NCBI GenBank assembly: GCA_946811185.2
Contig: OX328105.1
Coordinates: forward strand, 40,040,845-40,104,844
DNA: 64,000 bases
Origin: Hippopus hippopus
Taxonomy: Eukaryota; Mollusca; Bivalvia; Cardiida; Cardiidae
Direction of reading: 5' to 3'
How positions within the stretch are numbered: position 1 is the stretch's first letter; every line of letters starts with the position of its first letter. The notes below the pieces were generated by a model. It made no database searches, was not told the DNA's origin, and was given only the letters and a program-made list of their open reading frames with translations. The translations under genes and the position numbers were made by a program. Below, one piece after another: positions 22,201-29,643 of the stretch.

Positions 22201-23191
22201 GTTTCCCAAGCGACAGTATTTTAGACTCGTCCAAATAGAGAGCAAATGCAGACAACAAGATTAATGTAACTCAAAAAATGAAATTTGTTTCAGGAAGGGT
22301 TGAAAACATTGCGGGAAAAGGAGAAAATGCTGGTTACCAGCATTTTCTCCTTTTCCCACAATGTTTTCAGAAGGCTTCTTTCACAGGGTTGTGAAAACCC
22401 GAGATTGTTTGGGAAAGGGTTAGCTTGTTGTCTACAAATGCTCTCAAGTTGGATAAGTCCAAAATTTTGTGGTTTGATAAAGTGTTAACTGGTATGAATG
22501 TGTTATATTAACTTGTACCCTGTTTTGATCCACCTTTTTCTAAGTATCGGATTGAGCAAATCCAGTATTTGTACCAATGCTTTCTGTCTTGTCATTCTCT
22601 TCTTTTCCAACAGTGTTTTCTGCCCTTGTCCTTCCTTCAAAGACGAATCCCATCTTTTGAGTTACTTTCGATGTGTTGTTTGCAAATGCTATGAATATGA
22701 ACAAGTCTAAGTTTTGTCATCTGTATAGGAGTTAACTATTCACCATACAATGCTGACTTTGAAAAACCCTGAAAAAGAAAGCTTTTGAAAACATCGTTGG
22801 AAAAAGAGAAAATGCTGGTACATGTACTCAGCATTTCCTCCATTTCCCACAGTTTTTTTTATAACCTTTCATAGACAGTTTGGGCCAGATTTAGTTTGCA
22901 GTCTGCTAACGCTTTGGAATTGGTCAAGTCTAAAAAATTTGTCGATTGGTAGAGTTAAATAGTTTTAGTATTATGTTGAATTAATGAAAGAAGAATTTAT
23001 TTTTATTTTTCAGGGTTACAGAGAAGAAATCAAAAAACATGATGGGATCAGAAAACCTTGCCATTGTTTTTGCTCCAACATTGATGAGAAGCCCAGATTC
23101 CGATCCAATGTTGAGTTTAATGTCTGTAGGTGCGGAACAGAAGAGCATAGAAATTCTCATTTCTCAGTCCAGAGACTTATTTTTGAAGTGA
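4196..23191 (+). CDS. CHN1/CHN2-like: Chimaerin-type Rac GTPase-activating protein (partial at 5' end; 10 exons)
   Basis: Exons join to a 449-residue open frame ending in TGA at 23189-23191: 4196-4251, 7144-7175, 10402-10518, 12049-12358, 13061-13223, 14650-14823, 17038-17115, 18615-18752, 19009-19114, 23014-23191. All junctions are GT-AG and keep phase. Order: short N-terminal linker, SH2 domain ([11 protein letters not shown] ... GAYLVRKS ... [11 protein letters not shown]), C1 zinc finger with the full H-X12-C-X2-C-X13-C-X2-C-X4-H-X2-C-X7-C pattern, then RhoGAP with the arginine-finger motif GLYRVAG and the LPPAHY and [12 protein letters not shown] motifs. Family knowledge: chimaerins bind phosphotyrosine through SH2 and diacylglycerol/phorbol ester through C1, are recruited to membranes, and switch off Rac. 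Human beta2-chimaerin is about 468 residues, so only a small N-terminal part is missing upstream of the window. Inferred from the two-branch vertebrate family as a single molluscan orthologue. Confidence 0.95.
4281..4664 (+). mobile_element. TTAA-MITE, two degraded + copies
   Basis: 4281-4386 truncated, beginning 30 bp after a chimaerin exon; 4430-4664 with diverged palindrome (CACGGAGAAAATGTTTGTG). Confidence 0.7.
4751..5584. mobile_element. TTAA-MITE cluster, three copies
   Basis: 4751-4966 - (inner palindrome reduced); 5011-5239 +; 5355-5584 +, near consensus with a perfect core. Confidence 0.87.
5766..6036. mobile_element. Palindromic MITE family 2 (GAGCCATGCT), full copy
   Basis: 271 bp. 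Ends ATATGAGCCATGCTGTTGTG and its near complement CAGAGCAAGGTTCATAT. Contains GGGGGCTTAATGCATC / GATGCATTAAGCCCC and a strong internal hairpin GGTCAGCCTGCGC / GCGCAGGCTGACC. Marked by TTATGGATCCATAA-like and TCATCACATAATCATGG. Confidence 0.85.
6061..7106. mobile_element. TTAA-MITE chain, six pieces sharing TTAA
   Basis: 6061-6100 left-end fragment +; 6104-6331 -; 6328-6440 + truncated; 6438-6674 + with a local duplication of CATTGTGGTAA; 6671-6880 -; 6877-7106 +. Ends 37 bp before a chimaerin microexon. Confidence 0.85.
7144..7175 (+). CDS. Chimaerin microexon b, 32 bp, with tandem NAGNAG acceptor
   Basis: Encodes [11 protein letters not shown] (last codon split), the segment leading into the SH2 domain. 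The acceptor reads TTTCAGCAG, so splicing three bases downstream (exon start 7147) would drop one glutamine. Donor GTAAGT. Confidence 0.88.
7219..7442 (-). mobile_element. TTAA-MITE with paired palindrome change
   Basis: Core arms AAAAGAAGAAAA and TTTTCTTCTTTT differ from the family (GGAG/CTCC) at matching positions. Confidence 0.85.
7808..7853. repeat. Short palindrome family 5, partial
   Basis: ATCAGACTGCAGAGAAATG then TGCAGTCTGATCTTGATCTT. Joined directly to a truncated MITE. Confidence 0.6.
7851..7997 (-). mobile_element. TTAA-MITE, truncated
   Basis: Starts in the core (GGGAAATGGAGAAAATGC), right end intact to TTAA. Left part replaced by palindrome family 5. Confidence 0.78.
8172..8400 (+). 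mobile_element. TTAA-MITE, diverged full-length
   Basis: Left TTAACTCTTTACCATGTG, right end TATAGGGGTTGA. Core GAAAATGCTGTTTTCAAGC is no longer a GGTNACC centre. Confidence 0.8.
8401..8834. other. Unassigned chimaerin intron sequence
   Basis: AT-rich, no repeat family, splice-flanked exon or conserved frame recognised. A 98-codon open frame at 8583-8879 has no recognisable domain and ends inside a MITE; judged chance. Confidence 0.5.
8835..9979. mobile_element. TTAA-MITE cluster
   Basis: 8835-8960 + truncated after a T-rich tract; 8961-9178 + with inner core deleted to GGAGAACCAGC; 9178-9231 right-end remnant; 9233-9511 - with triple TTTTAATGACC and doubled AGAAATGCTGGTAACCA; 9508-9736 + near consensus; 9937-9979 left end of a - copy fused to a SINE tail. 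Confidence 0.85.
9980..10058 (+). mobile_element. SINE-B, 3' end only
   Basis: GAGCTGTCGCCGTTATATTA, CTGAAATAATATTGAAAACG, GCGTAATACACTATCTAATC, AATCAA tail. Confidence 0.75.
10069..10292 (+). mobile_element. TTAA-MITE with paired palindrome changes
   Basis: Core reads GTGCAAAAAGGAG ... CTCATTTTTGCATG; the family has GTGGGAAAAGG / CCTTTTCCCAC. Two neighbouring positions changed together in both arms. Located 110 bp upstream of chimaerin exon c. Confidence 0.87.
10402..10518 (+). CDS. Chimaerin exon c (SH2, first half)
   Basis: 117 bp. Encodes [17 protein letters not shown] and GAYLVRKS...FTLAIR; the arginine of YLVRKS is the phosphotyrosine-binding position of SH2 domains. Confidence 0.95.
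10815..11190. repeat. Degenerate fragments of both tandem-cored repeats
   Basis: 10820-11060 resembles the core of the 590-1766 repeat (ACTCATGAATGTAAG, AGTAGATCACACAGAC); 11090-11180 is the left end of the 52404-53477 repeat (CTCCACTGGCC, GGCCAGTGAGCTTATG, ATTAACTTTTATTTC). The two families sit fused. Confidence 0.7.
11418..11934 (-). mobile_element. TTAA-MITE inserted in another TTAA-MITE
   Basis: Inner - copy 11446-11674 sits at the TTAA inside GAGTTTTAACGACC of an outer - copy (11418-11449 and 11671-11934). The outer copy has two core-like segments and may itself be a fusion. Confidence 0.85.
12049..12358 (+). CDS. Chimaerin exon d (SH2, second half, and basic linker)
   Basis: 310 bp. 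Encodes [18 protein letters not shown] through [12 protein letters not shown], then a basic linker [11 protein letters not shown]. Donor GTAAGT at 12359. If that donor is not used the frame stays open for 19 more residues to TAG at 12416-12418, which would give an SH2-only protein. Confidence 0.95.
12438..12865. mobile_element. TTAA-MITE, two degenerate copies
   Basis: 12438-12659 - starts 80 bp past the exon d donor; 12752-12865 + truncated. Between them a small inverted repeat GGGTACTC (12700) / GAGTACCC (12740). Confidence 0.72.
13061..13223 (+). CDS. Chimaerin exon e (acidic linker and first half of C1)
   Basis: 163 bp. An acidic stretch ([14 protein letters not shown]) precedes the C1 start HVFKTTNF; contains H, the first two cysteines of HWCDFC and [13 protein letters not shown]. 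Confidence 0.95.
13350..14061. mobile_element. TTAA-MITE, three truncated copies
   Basis: 13350-13455 - (right half only); 13710-13818 - (right half only); 13870-14061 + (left end missing, core good). No repeat assigned in 13456-13709. Confidence 0.75.
14424..14487. repeat. Short palindrome family 5
   Basis: 64 bp: GGACAGTGTAAGTCTAGATC, AGAACGCACATTCTGTGC, AGTTTGATCTAGATATACAC, TGTCC. Near-inverted halves. Confidence 0.75.
14650..14823 (+). CDS. Chimaerin exon f (second half of C1, start of RhoGAP)
   Basis: 174 bp. Completes the C1 finger ([13 protein letters not shown]), then [20 protein letters not shown], the start of the RhoGAP domain. Confidence 0.95.
14853..15589. mobile_element. TTAA-MITE nest and two truncated copies
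   Basis: Inner + copy 14954-15182, near perfect, splits an outer - copy (14853-14957 and 15179-15221) at a TTAA made by mutation in GCAAATGCTTTCAATATGG. Then 15255-15320 core fragment and 15420-15589 - with shortened core. Confidence 0.83.
15626..16079. mobile_element. TTAA-MITE (-) inserted in TTAA-MITE (+)
   Basis: Outer + copy 15626-15826 and 16048-16079; inner - copy 15823-16051. The insertion is at the outer copy's own GGGTCATTAA, and its tail ACTCGTGATTTTGTGGTAAA resumes immediately after. Confidence 0.88.
16177..16403 (+). mobile_element. TTAA-MITE
   Basis: Full length, both TTAA kept; core GAAAATACTGGTTACCAGC has one arm mismatch. Confidence 0.85.
16436..16770. repeat. Unnamed interspersed repeat (family 6), copy 1
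   Basis: Shares with 49500-49770: ATCATACCATTTGAAAATAT, GACAATCTGT, TTTTGTTTACTTTTTACCTG, TTTTCTGCCAGTGACTAACA, AATGGTATGATGTAAATTTA and ..GGGCCTTTAA. CATACCATTT / AAATGGTATG give weak inverted arms. The short open frames here are not conserved between copies. Confidence 0.72.
16771..17000 (+). mobile_element. TTAA-MITE near chimaerin exon g
   Basis: Full length with TTCA at the right end; ends 37 bp before exon g. Confidence 0.86.
17038..17115 (+). CDS. Chimaerin exon g (RhoGAP arginine finger)
   Basis: 78 bp. Encodes [20 protein letters not shown]; the arginine in GLYRVAG is the catalytic finger of RhoGAP domains. Confidence 0.95.
17158..17850. mobile_element. TTAA-MITE cluster, three copies
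   Basis: 17158-17380 + ; 17393-17620 - with altered centre (CCTGGTCTTCAGC); 17621-17850 - near consensus. Confidence 0.85.
18005..18486. mobile_element. TTAA-MITE, two copies
   Basis: 18005-18232 -; 18279-18486 + with half of the left core arm deleted. Confidence 0.85.
18615..18752 (+). CDS. Chimaerin exon h (RhoGAP core)
   Basis: 138 bp. Encodes [20 protein letters not shown] and [15 protein letters not shown], the helix containing the conserved lysine and the LPxPL-type loop. Confidence 0.95.
19009..19114 (+). CDS. Chimaerin exon i (RhoGAP, LPPAHY)
   Basis: 106 bp. Encodes [20 protein letters not shown]. Followed by the 3.9 kb intron that holds the Tc1-like element and the minisatellite. 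Confidence 0.95.
19211..20724 (+). mobile_element. Complete Tc1/mariner-type DNA transposon in chimaerin intron
   Basis: 1514 bp between TA dinucleotides (19209-19210 and 20725-20726). Ends are inverted repeats of about 45 bp: left TACTCACCATAATAAAA, right (reversed) TACTCATCGTCATAAAA, both continuing AAAGTAGCCAC. One uninterrupted transposase frame lies inside on the + strand, the same strand as the host gene. The left flank (19160-19190) already resembles the minisatellite that continues on the right, so the insertion hit the edge of that array. Confidence 0.93.
19486..20523 (+). CDS. Tc1-like transposase, DD34E, intact frame
   Basis: 345 codons from ATG 19486, or 339 from ATG 19504 ([16 protein letters not shown]), the more family-like start. 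N-terminal paired helix-turn-helix region ([20 protein letters not shown]), linker [13 protein letters not shown], then the catalytic core: D of FTDKSRF, D of [11 protein letters not shown], and E of [12 protein letters not shown], with 34 residues between the last two. The full length of Tc1 transposases is about 340 residues, so no truncation is seen. FTDKSRF has lysine where FTDES is commoner. No stop or frameshift is present, which suggests recent arrival or recent activity; binding and activity are not shown. Confidence 0.93.
   Translation: MQYIAIMGRLNDVQRNQAVGMIAVGMSYRQVAQRMNCTHRTTERLMERNNATGSVRDKPRSGRPRITSHQQDRQIVLSQLRNRFQTAAQLARETRSIHGNRISESSIHSQFRDHGLCSHVAYRGNMLTPKHRRNQFVWCQQHLRWTQQQWQSVTFTDKSRFCLNISDRRVRVWRCRGERYADCCVCQAPRWGGGSVMVWGGISWNDMTPLDVVDGNLTACHYVDEILQPVVLPFLDRHPNVTLFQHDNARPHAARLTSDFLVTNNVNVLPWPAFSPDLSLIEHLWDQLGRRVYNSGQPIQNRQQLINVLTTEWRNIPQYRIQRLIRSMRRRCNACLDARGGHTRY
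20727..21862. repeat. Minisatellite, about 25-28 bp unit, roughly 40 units
   Basis: Imperfect tandem units built on TACAGAACTTGTC then TTGTGAGGTA. Units are more regular at the right (21440-21860), where GTGAGGTAAGTACAGG recurs; left units are more diverged. Lies in the chimaerin intron directly after the Tc1-like element. The repeated GAGGTAAGTA equals a strong splice donor. Short open frames on both strands here are by-products of the repeat. Confidence 0.92.
21861..22066 (+). mobile_element. TTAA-MITE, left end missing, joined to the minisatellite
   Basis: Begins AACAACAAAATTGTAGACTA directly after the last minisatellite unit; right TTAA kept; core decayed. Confidence 0.75.
22089..22958. 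mobile_element. TTAA-MITE nest and two further copies
   Basis: Inner + copy 22195-22423 (perfect core) in an outer - copy (22089-22198 and 22420-22488), at TTAA of ACATTTAATTTG. Then 22600-22735 - truncated and 22732-22958 -, ending 55 bp before the last chimaerin exon. Confidence 0.84.
23014..23191 (+). CDS. Chimaerin last exon with stop codon
   Basis: 178 bp to TGA at 23189-23191. Encodes [20 protein letters not shown] and the C-terminal helix ending RDLFLK. A TTAA-MITE starts 25 bp after the stop, so the 3' untranslated region begins in a transposon. No AATAAA signal was found in the following 500 bp. Confidence 0.95.
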
Positions 23192-23215
23192 ACAGGTGTT
23201 ACAGTGTATGAATCT

Positions 23216-23690
23216 TTAACCCTTTACCACACTATTCCGAGTTTTAATGGCTTTGAAGAAGAAGCCTTTTGAAAACATCGTGGGGAAAAGGAGAAAATGC
23301 TGGTAACCAGCATTTTCTGGTAACCAGCATTTTCTACTTTTCCCACAATGTTTTCTACCCTACCAAAAACAGAGTTCAGTTTTTGAGTCGAACTCACCTT
23401 GTTGCCTGCAAAATGCTTTCAATGCATTTGGACATGTCTAAAATTTTGTTGTTTGGTAAAGACTTAAATGGTGTCTGTATCTGAATAGTTGAGACAAAAT
23501 TTCAGACTTGTCCGTAATGGAAAGCTTGTACAGACAATGAATTGCACATGGCTGAAACAATGTAATTTCAGTTTGAAAGGGTTGAAAACTTTGTTTGAAA
23601 AGCAGGAAATACTGGTTAACAGCATTCTGTCCTTTATCGATAATATTTTCAAAAGTCCTGTTCTTCAGGGTTGTTTGATGAAGGGTGAAG
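23216..23690. mobile_element. TTAA-MITEs right after the chimaerin stop codon
   Basis: 23216-23467 - with a doubled centre (TTTTCTGGTAACCAGC twice); 23488-23690 + degenerate. Likely part of, or just past, the chimaerin 3' untranslated region. Confidence 0.82.
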
Positions 23691-23937
23691 GTCAAACAAA
23701 CAGCAGAATATTCCATGAGATCTAATCTTTGTCTTCGTCGTCACGCGAGGCACTTGAAACTTTCATTCCAAAAGCAGAATGCTTTAGGTAGACAATTTTG
23801 CTGTAGACGAAAGATTCTTGTATACTGTATAAATGGAAATTTTTGAGATGTGGAAATTGTTTGCGATTTCGCAAATTTGAAAATTTCACAAACTTATCTG
23901 TTCACGTATTTTACCACCAGTATACCAACAAATAACG

Positions 23938-24204
23938 CCCGCCCGGGTGGCTCAGTGGTGAGCGTGTCGGACTCATGACCTGGTGGTTTTGAGCTCGATA
24001 CCCGGTTGAGGCGAACTTTCTTTCCGGCGTATTTTCGCCTCTCACCTCTGCTGAAGCATGTGAGAAAAGTAGTCGGTGGCTTTGGAAAGAAAGTTGTGTT
24101 AGTACTGGTGTGAGAAAGCCAGGAAACATATGTGCATCACCGACCGCCATGATATGACCTTAGCTGTTAAAGTGGCGTTAAACCCCAATACAACCAACCA
24201 ACCA
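23938..24204 (+). mobile_element. SINE-A, full-length tRNA-derived SINE with 13 bp target duplication
   Basis: Head GCCCGCCCGGGTGGCTCAGT (box A TGGCTCAGTGG) and box B-like GGTTTTGAGCTCGATACC; body TTTCCGGCGTATTTTCGCC; 3' part CCATGATATGACCTTAGC, GTGGCGTTAAACCCC and a (CAAC)n tail. Flanks repeat ACCAACAAATAAC at 23925-23937 and 24205-24217. The second copy overlaps the CAAC tail, so the exact edge is soft. Confidence 0.88.
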
Positions 24205-24370
24205 ACCAACAAATAACAACTGTCTTGAATTCACAAACATTTCTATACGCAAAATGTAGGCAATCGGTAATTTGCAAAGTTTTTTACACGTATGTAATTA
24301 TATCCATGTATACAGTGAATTAAAATAACAGTAGTTTTCTAGAAAAACATAATGATGTTTGGAAAATTGA

Positions 24371-24816
24371 TTAACCCTTTACCACACCATCCCGAGTTTT
24401 AATGACCTTGATAGGAATTAAACAGTTTCTTTTGCCTAAACTGCTTGTGTCTTAATGATATTATGATTTTGGTTGAGTGTTGCTATTGTTTTGTGTTTGA
24501 TTTTCAGATCTGATTTTTCATAAAGGTTATTATACATTTACAAGAAGTAAAATGAAGCAAAAAATGTAATTGTAATAGAATTCAGTCTTTCAATTCCTTA
24601 CCAAATGGCATAATTTTGGACTTGTCTAAATCGAAAGCATCTGCTGACAACAAATTGAATGTTGTTTAAATACAGAATTTACCCTAGACAGGGTAGCAAA
24701 CATAGTGGAAAAAGGAGAAAATGCTGGTAACCAGCATTTTCTCCTTTTCTCATGGTGTTTTCTAAAGTCTTTTTTCTTCGGTTACTTAAAAGCTGGGATT
24801 GTTTGGCAGAGTGTGA
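24371..24816. mobile_element. TTAA-MITE fragment and copy
   Basis: 24371-24411 is a left end of a - copy only; 24592-24816 is a + copy with GGTAACC centre and near-perfect inner arms. 24412-24590 unassigned. Confidence 0.78.
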
Positions 24817-25035
24817 ATGGATATGTTAATGTGTTTTTACTTATGCAGAGAGGTTCTATTTGCTCGAATGGTACATGTACTTTACTAGCAATAATTTCCA
24901 TTTTTATAGTGTTGTTAAATGTTTCACAGTCTGAAAATAAGTAAGCAAATGATTGTTTTTTTTTTTTTACTATACAGTATACAAAAGTGAGTGTTGTGTG
25001 GTTGAAAAAACAAGAATAATTAGTCTGTTACGTCA

Positions 25036-25576
25036 ACACATTGTTTTCTACCCTTCCAAAACCAAATTTCAATGTTTGAGTGATATTTGATTTGTCAGCT
25101 GCAGTTTCTATCAAATTAGACAAGTGCAAAAAATTGTTGTTGGTAAGGAGTTGACACATGTGGACAAGACAGCTTTTGAAAACACTATGGTTAACAGATA
25201 AATAGGTGATTACATGGATAGTTTGCCACAATGTTTTTTTTATATTTTCATTTCATCTTTCAAGATCATTTGTACTTATTTTTCCTTTAATCAAACAGGT
25301 CTTGTTATTTCACATTGTAAGGTTTCATTTTCTCAAAAATAATTCAGTTCAACCCTTTACCAGACAACAAATTTTCAGCCTTGTCCAAATTGAAAGCATT
25401 TGCAGAGGATAATTTCAGTGTCTCTTAAATGGTACAATTTTTCTTTGATAGAGAGAAAACATTGTGGGAAAAGGAGAAAATACTGGTTACCAGCATTTTC
25501 TCCTTTTACCACAATGTTTTCAAAAGGCTGCTTTCTCATGGCTGTTAAAAGTCGACATTGTGCTGTAAAGGGTTAA
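25036..25576. mobile_element. TTAA-MITE, two truncated and one full copy
   Basis: 25036-25154 -, right half; 25151-25210 - fragment; 25349-25576 + full length. Confidence 0.78.
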
Positions 25577-25898
25577 GTGTATATCATGTGGTTTGTTTGG
25601 GCATTTGCTTGCGCCTGATTTCTAGTATAAATATTTCTTGGTTTATACATTAGTCTTTCTCATTGATTTCGTCTGTCATTTCATCTCTCTATCCATTGAT
25701 ATTATTTATTAATCTTTAAGTCATCATTTGTAACTCATATTTGTATGTCTTACAAAACTTTTGTACTGTTTGCAACTGAATGCTAATTTGTGTGATTGAA
25801 TATTGAAGAAAACGTATTGTCTGATATAGGAATCACATGATTGTTGTGATTGGCTTGGCATGAAAAAAAAAACAGTTTTTGCCAAAAAAAGTATTGCC
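25577..25898. other. Unassigned intergenic sequence
   Basis: No repeat family, coding frame or RNA gene recognised. Confidence 0.5.
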
Positions 25899-27331
25899 TT
25901 TACTCTTTACCAAACGACAAAATTTTGGAATGAATCAAATTGAAAGTATTTTGCAGGCAACCAGTTAAATGTTGCTAAATTGGTGATTTCTGTCTTTGCT
26001 ATAGTAGAAAACATTGTGGGAACAAGAGAAAATGTTGGTTACCACTATTTCCCCTTTTCCTACAATGTTTACAAAAGCCTTCTCTTGAGGTTTAGATTGT
26101 TTGGTAACGGTTAACCCTTTCCCAAACGGCAAATTTTGGACCAGACCAAATTGAAAGCATTTTGCAGATGACAAATTAACAGCTGCTAAAAAGATGATTT
26201 TTCTATATGACAGGGTAGAAAACATTGTGGGAAAAGGAGAAAATGCTGGTTACCAGCATTTTCTCCTTTTCCCGCAATGTTTTCAAAAGGCTTCTATTCC
26301 TGACCCGTAAAAACCAGGGATTGTTTGGGAAAGGGTTAAACCAGATGATGAAATCATATACTAGTCCTAATTGGAAGCATTGCAGCTGAAAAATGTGACG
26401 CATAAGATGAGCTATACCTTTATTAGGGTAGAAAAGCTTGTGGGAAAAATGTCCTTTTCTGACAGGTTTGAATGACCTTGAAGAAGAAAGGGTTTGAAAG
26501 CATTATTGGATAATTTCCTTTTCTGATGATATTTTGAAAAGCTTTTTTCCTTCCTGTTGTTAAAACATGGGATTGTGCGGTAAAACAGCTTTTATCTATG
26601 GCATGTTGATATGAGTAGATAGACATAATCTGATTTTTTTAGTATCTCATAAATATTTGGAAATCTGGTACGATTAGTCAGCTTGTCTGCAATTTGCAGG
26701 AAAGTGTATAAAAATTTCTTTCATGGAAGAGAAGATTTCTGAAAGTATCCTTACACATGTGTTATTCATAGTAGAGCTACTTTGTTGAAAAATATTTTAA
26801 ACTTTCCGACGGTAACAGTAATTTTGTAAATGTTGCTTATAATTAACTCTTTACCAAACAACAAAATTTTAGATGGGTCAATATAGAAAGCATTTGAAGA
26901 CAACAAATTAAAAACGACCCAAATTATGAAATCTGTCCTTGAAAGAGTAGAAAACATTGATGGAACAGGAGAAAATACTGTTCACTATCATTTTCTCCTG
27001 TTCCAGCAATATTTTCAAAAGCCTTCTTCCTTAGGGTTATTCAAAGTGGGTATGGTATGGTAGAGTTAAAAATCACACATGACATACATTTCTGACAATT
27101 CTAAAATATTGTAAGTCAATCTTTTATAACAAGACCAGACAACAAAACTTTACACCAGTTCATATTAAAAGTATATGCAGAGAACAAATTAAAAGTGGCT
27201 TTATTAAAAGTATTTGTCTTTGAAGAGTAGAAAACATTGAGGGAAAAGTAGAAAATGCTGGTTACCACAATGTTTTCAAAAGCAGTCTTCTTTAGGATGG
27301 TCAAAACACAAGATTGTTTGACAAGGGATAA
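25899..27331 (+). mobile_element. TTAA-MITE cluster, five + copies
   Basis: 25899-26114; 26111-26339 (near perfect core); 26345-26584, chimeric with a piece of a - copy (GAATGACCTTGAAGAAG) in the middle; 26843-27069 with the paired change GGAACAGGAG / CTCCTGTTCC; 27131-27331 with the right core arm lost. All face the same way. Confidence 0.83.
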
Positions 27332-27528
27332 ATGAAATCCATTGGAACTCAAGAATACCTCATCTTTATAAATCAGTAGTGTCTTGAATAATTACAGAAA
27401 ACTTACAAAATATGCTTTTAAGTTACAGATAACTAATAAATCAAGATCAAATGTGTGAATATGTGATGAAAACATTGTGGAAAAAAAAAGAGATATATTT
27501 CATTACTATGTACAAGTATTTAATTCCT

Positions 27529-28295
27529 TTAACTCTTTAACAAACAACAAAATTTTAGACTGGTCCAAATTGAAAGCATTTGCACGCAACAAGATGGAAG
27601 TGACTGAAAATTTGAAATTTGTATTAGAAAGGGTAAAAAACATTGTGGGAAAAGAAGAAAATGCTGGTAACCAGCATTTTCTTCTTTTCCCACTTTGTTT
27701 TCAAAAGGCTTCTTTCTCAGGGTTGTTAAAAGTCAGTATTATGTGGTAAAGGGTTAATACTACAGAGGCAACTTCACAAATTCATATAACTCATTTCCAG
27801 ATGACAAAATGTTGGACTCTTCCAAATTAAAAGCAATTGCAGACGATAAGTTAATTGTGCCTCAAGTAATTGGACTCATCTTTGAAAGGGCTTTGTTTGA
27901 AAGGTAAACATCATGGGAAAAGGAGAAAATGACGGTTAATGATGTCATTCTGTTGATTTGAATATAAATCTTCTTAATGGATATGTGTTATTTATCATGT
28001 GACATTCGAACACGTCTTTGAAAAACCCTGGCGTTGAATCTAAAAGCCATAAAGAAGCTGCTTAGCCCGTTACCCTTTACTACACAATTCTGAGTTCTAA
28101 CATCTGTAAGAAAGAAGGCTTTTGAATACATTGTGGGAAAAGGAGAAAATACTGGTAAGCAGCATTTCCTCCTTTTCCCACAATGTTTTCTGCATTTCTG
28201 TAGAGAAATTTCAGTTTTTTGAGTCACATTTATCATCTGCTAACTTTTTTAATTTGGACCAGTCTAAAAAATTTCATTGTATGGTAAAGAGTTAA
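27529..28295. mobile_element. TTAA-MITE, three copies
   Basis: 27529-27756 + with paired change AAAAGAAGAAAATG / CATTTTCTTCTTTT; 27786-27945 + cut after GAAAATGACGGTTA; 28069-28295 -. Confidence 0.84.
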
Positions 28296-28485
28296 GGATA
28301 TACTGATGAAAAATATTTTTATACTTCTGTCTTTCTTCTTTACTGATGATTGCCAACTATCAGCTTAGTTAATTCAGTGTTAAATCATTTTCAAGTTTTT
28401 CAAGATTATACAAATCTTAATAGCTCCCCTTAAGATATTTTTACATATATTTCCATGGAGAGAAAGAGTGAATGGGCATTGATAG

Positions 28486-28944
28486 TTGAGCCATACTCTG
28501 GCAAAACGGGGCTTAAACCATCTCCGTGATCCATTATCCCAAGCAAGTCATCACATAATTATGGATCCACAAAATCTATTTTGTCTAACAATAACTAAAT
28601 CATGAGGTTAACATGCAGAATATTGACCATTAGCAAAAAGGTTTCGGACTGCATAGGGTCAATACTTTGCATTAACCCTTTACCACACAATCCCGAGTTT
28701 TAAGGATCCTGAGAAGTAGGCCTTTTGAAAACACTGTGGGAAAAGGAGAAAATGCTGGTAACCAGCATTTTCTCCATTTCCCATAATGTTTTCTAGGCTA
28801 TCTGATTCAAATCTCATAAAATGTGCCATATAAATGTGCCATATAAATATTGTTGTCTGCAAGTACTTTCAAATTGGACCCGTCTAATATATTGTCGTTT
28901 GGGAAAGAGTTAAGCCCCTTTTCACAGAGCAACGTGCTCATATG
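28486..28944. mobile_element. MITE family 2 copy split by a TTAA-MITE
   Basis: Left part to 28675, TTAA-MITE 28672-28913, right part from 28910. Without the insert the sequence reads GCATTAAGCCCC, as in the uninterrupted copy at 5766-6036. Confidence 0.87.
28672..28913 (-). mobile_element. TTAA-MITE inside MITE family 2
   Basis: Complete; internal duplication of AAATGTGCCATATA. Target duplication TTAA exact. Confidence 0.9.
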
Positions 28945-29024
28945 TATGTACTAAGTATTATGCATTCTAGACCCTTTACACAGTATTAGTATGTATGTAT
29001 ATTCATAATATTCCATGATTGTCC

Positions 29025-29643
29025 TCATCCTCGGAACCCAGGTTTGATGCATTATGTTACTCTCCATGCATCACCTATGGGAAAATTGACTAGCAAATCC
29101 TCGTTTCTTATGAATATTCATATGGTCGGGAAGTACCCTAATAGCCAATCGAAAGATCGATAATATAATGATACTCTCTTGTAGAAAGGATAATATCATT
29201 TCTTCCGTTATTAAAAATAACTCTGGACAAAACCCAAGGTTGTCAACAAATATGGCGGCCGTCGGTGTGCTTGTCTCCTGTGAGATATGCCATTCTGCAA
29301 TACAGGGACGACACTATCGATCACTGTGTACGATTTTTACTGACAATCTTCTGGTGTTACGCCGAAAATCTGTTTTAAACGCTTCTCAATTGTGGTGTTG
29401 ATGGGCGCCGTCATATTTGAAGTATCGGTAAGCTTGATTTGCAACGAATGATGTGATTGGATATCAACAAGTAAAAAATAGAAATGACGGCGTATTTGTG
29501 ACAAAAATAGTTTAAAAATTCTCAAAGAAAAACTGAGATCACCAGTCAAAATGCTTCATGAATAATTCACCAGAACGAGGAAAAGACAGCGAAATAACCC
29601 AGGGTTGCTTACAGAATGAATCGAAACTGGGTCACCGAGGATG
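29025..29643. mobile_element. 619 bp non-autonomous DNA transposon with 8 bp target duplication
   Basis: GATTGTCC at 29017-29024 and 29644-29651. Ends are imperfect inverted repeats of about 33 bp: TCATCCTCGGAACCCAGG on the left, CTGGGTCACCGAGGATG on the right. An 8 bp duplication fits hAT, P or Merlin elements; no transposase is present to decide. No coding frame of note. Confidence 0.75.

Noticed and set aside
22984..23211. 75-residue open frame in the last chimaerin exon region
   Set aside because: It is a shifted reading frame; the spliced frame from exon i continues in another frame and matches RhoGAP.
23938..24012. Possible tRNA gene
   Set aside because: tRNA-like head of SINE-A, with a degraded box B and no matching acceptor stem.
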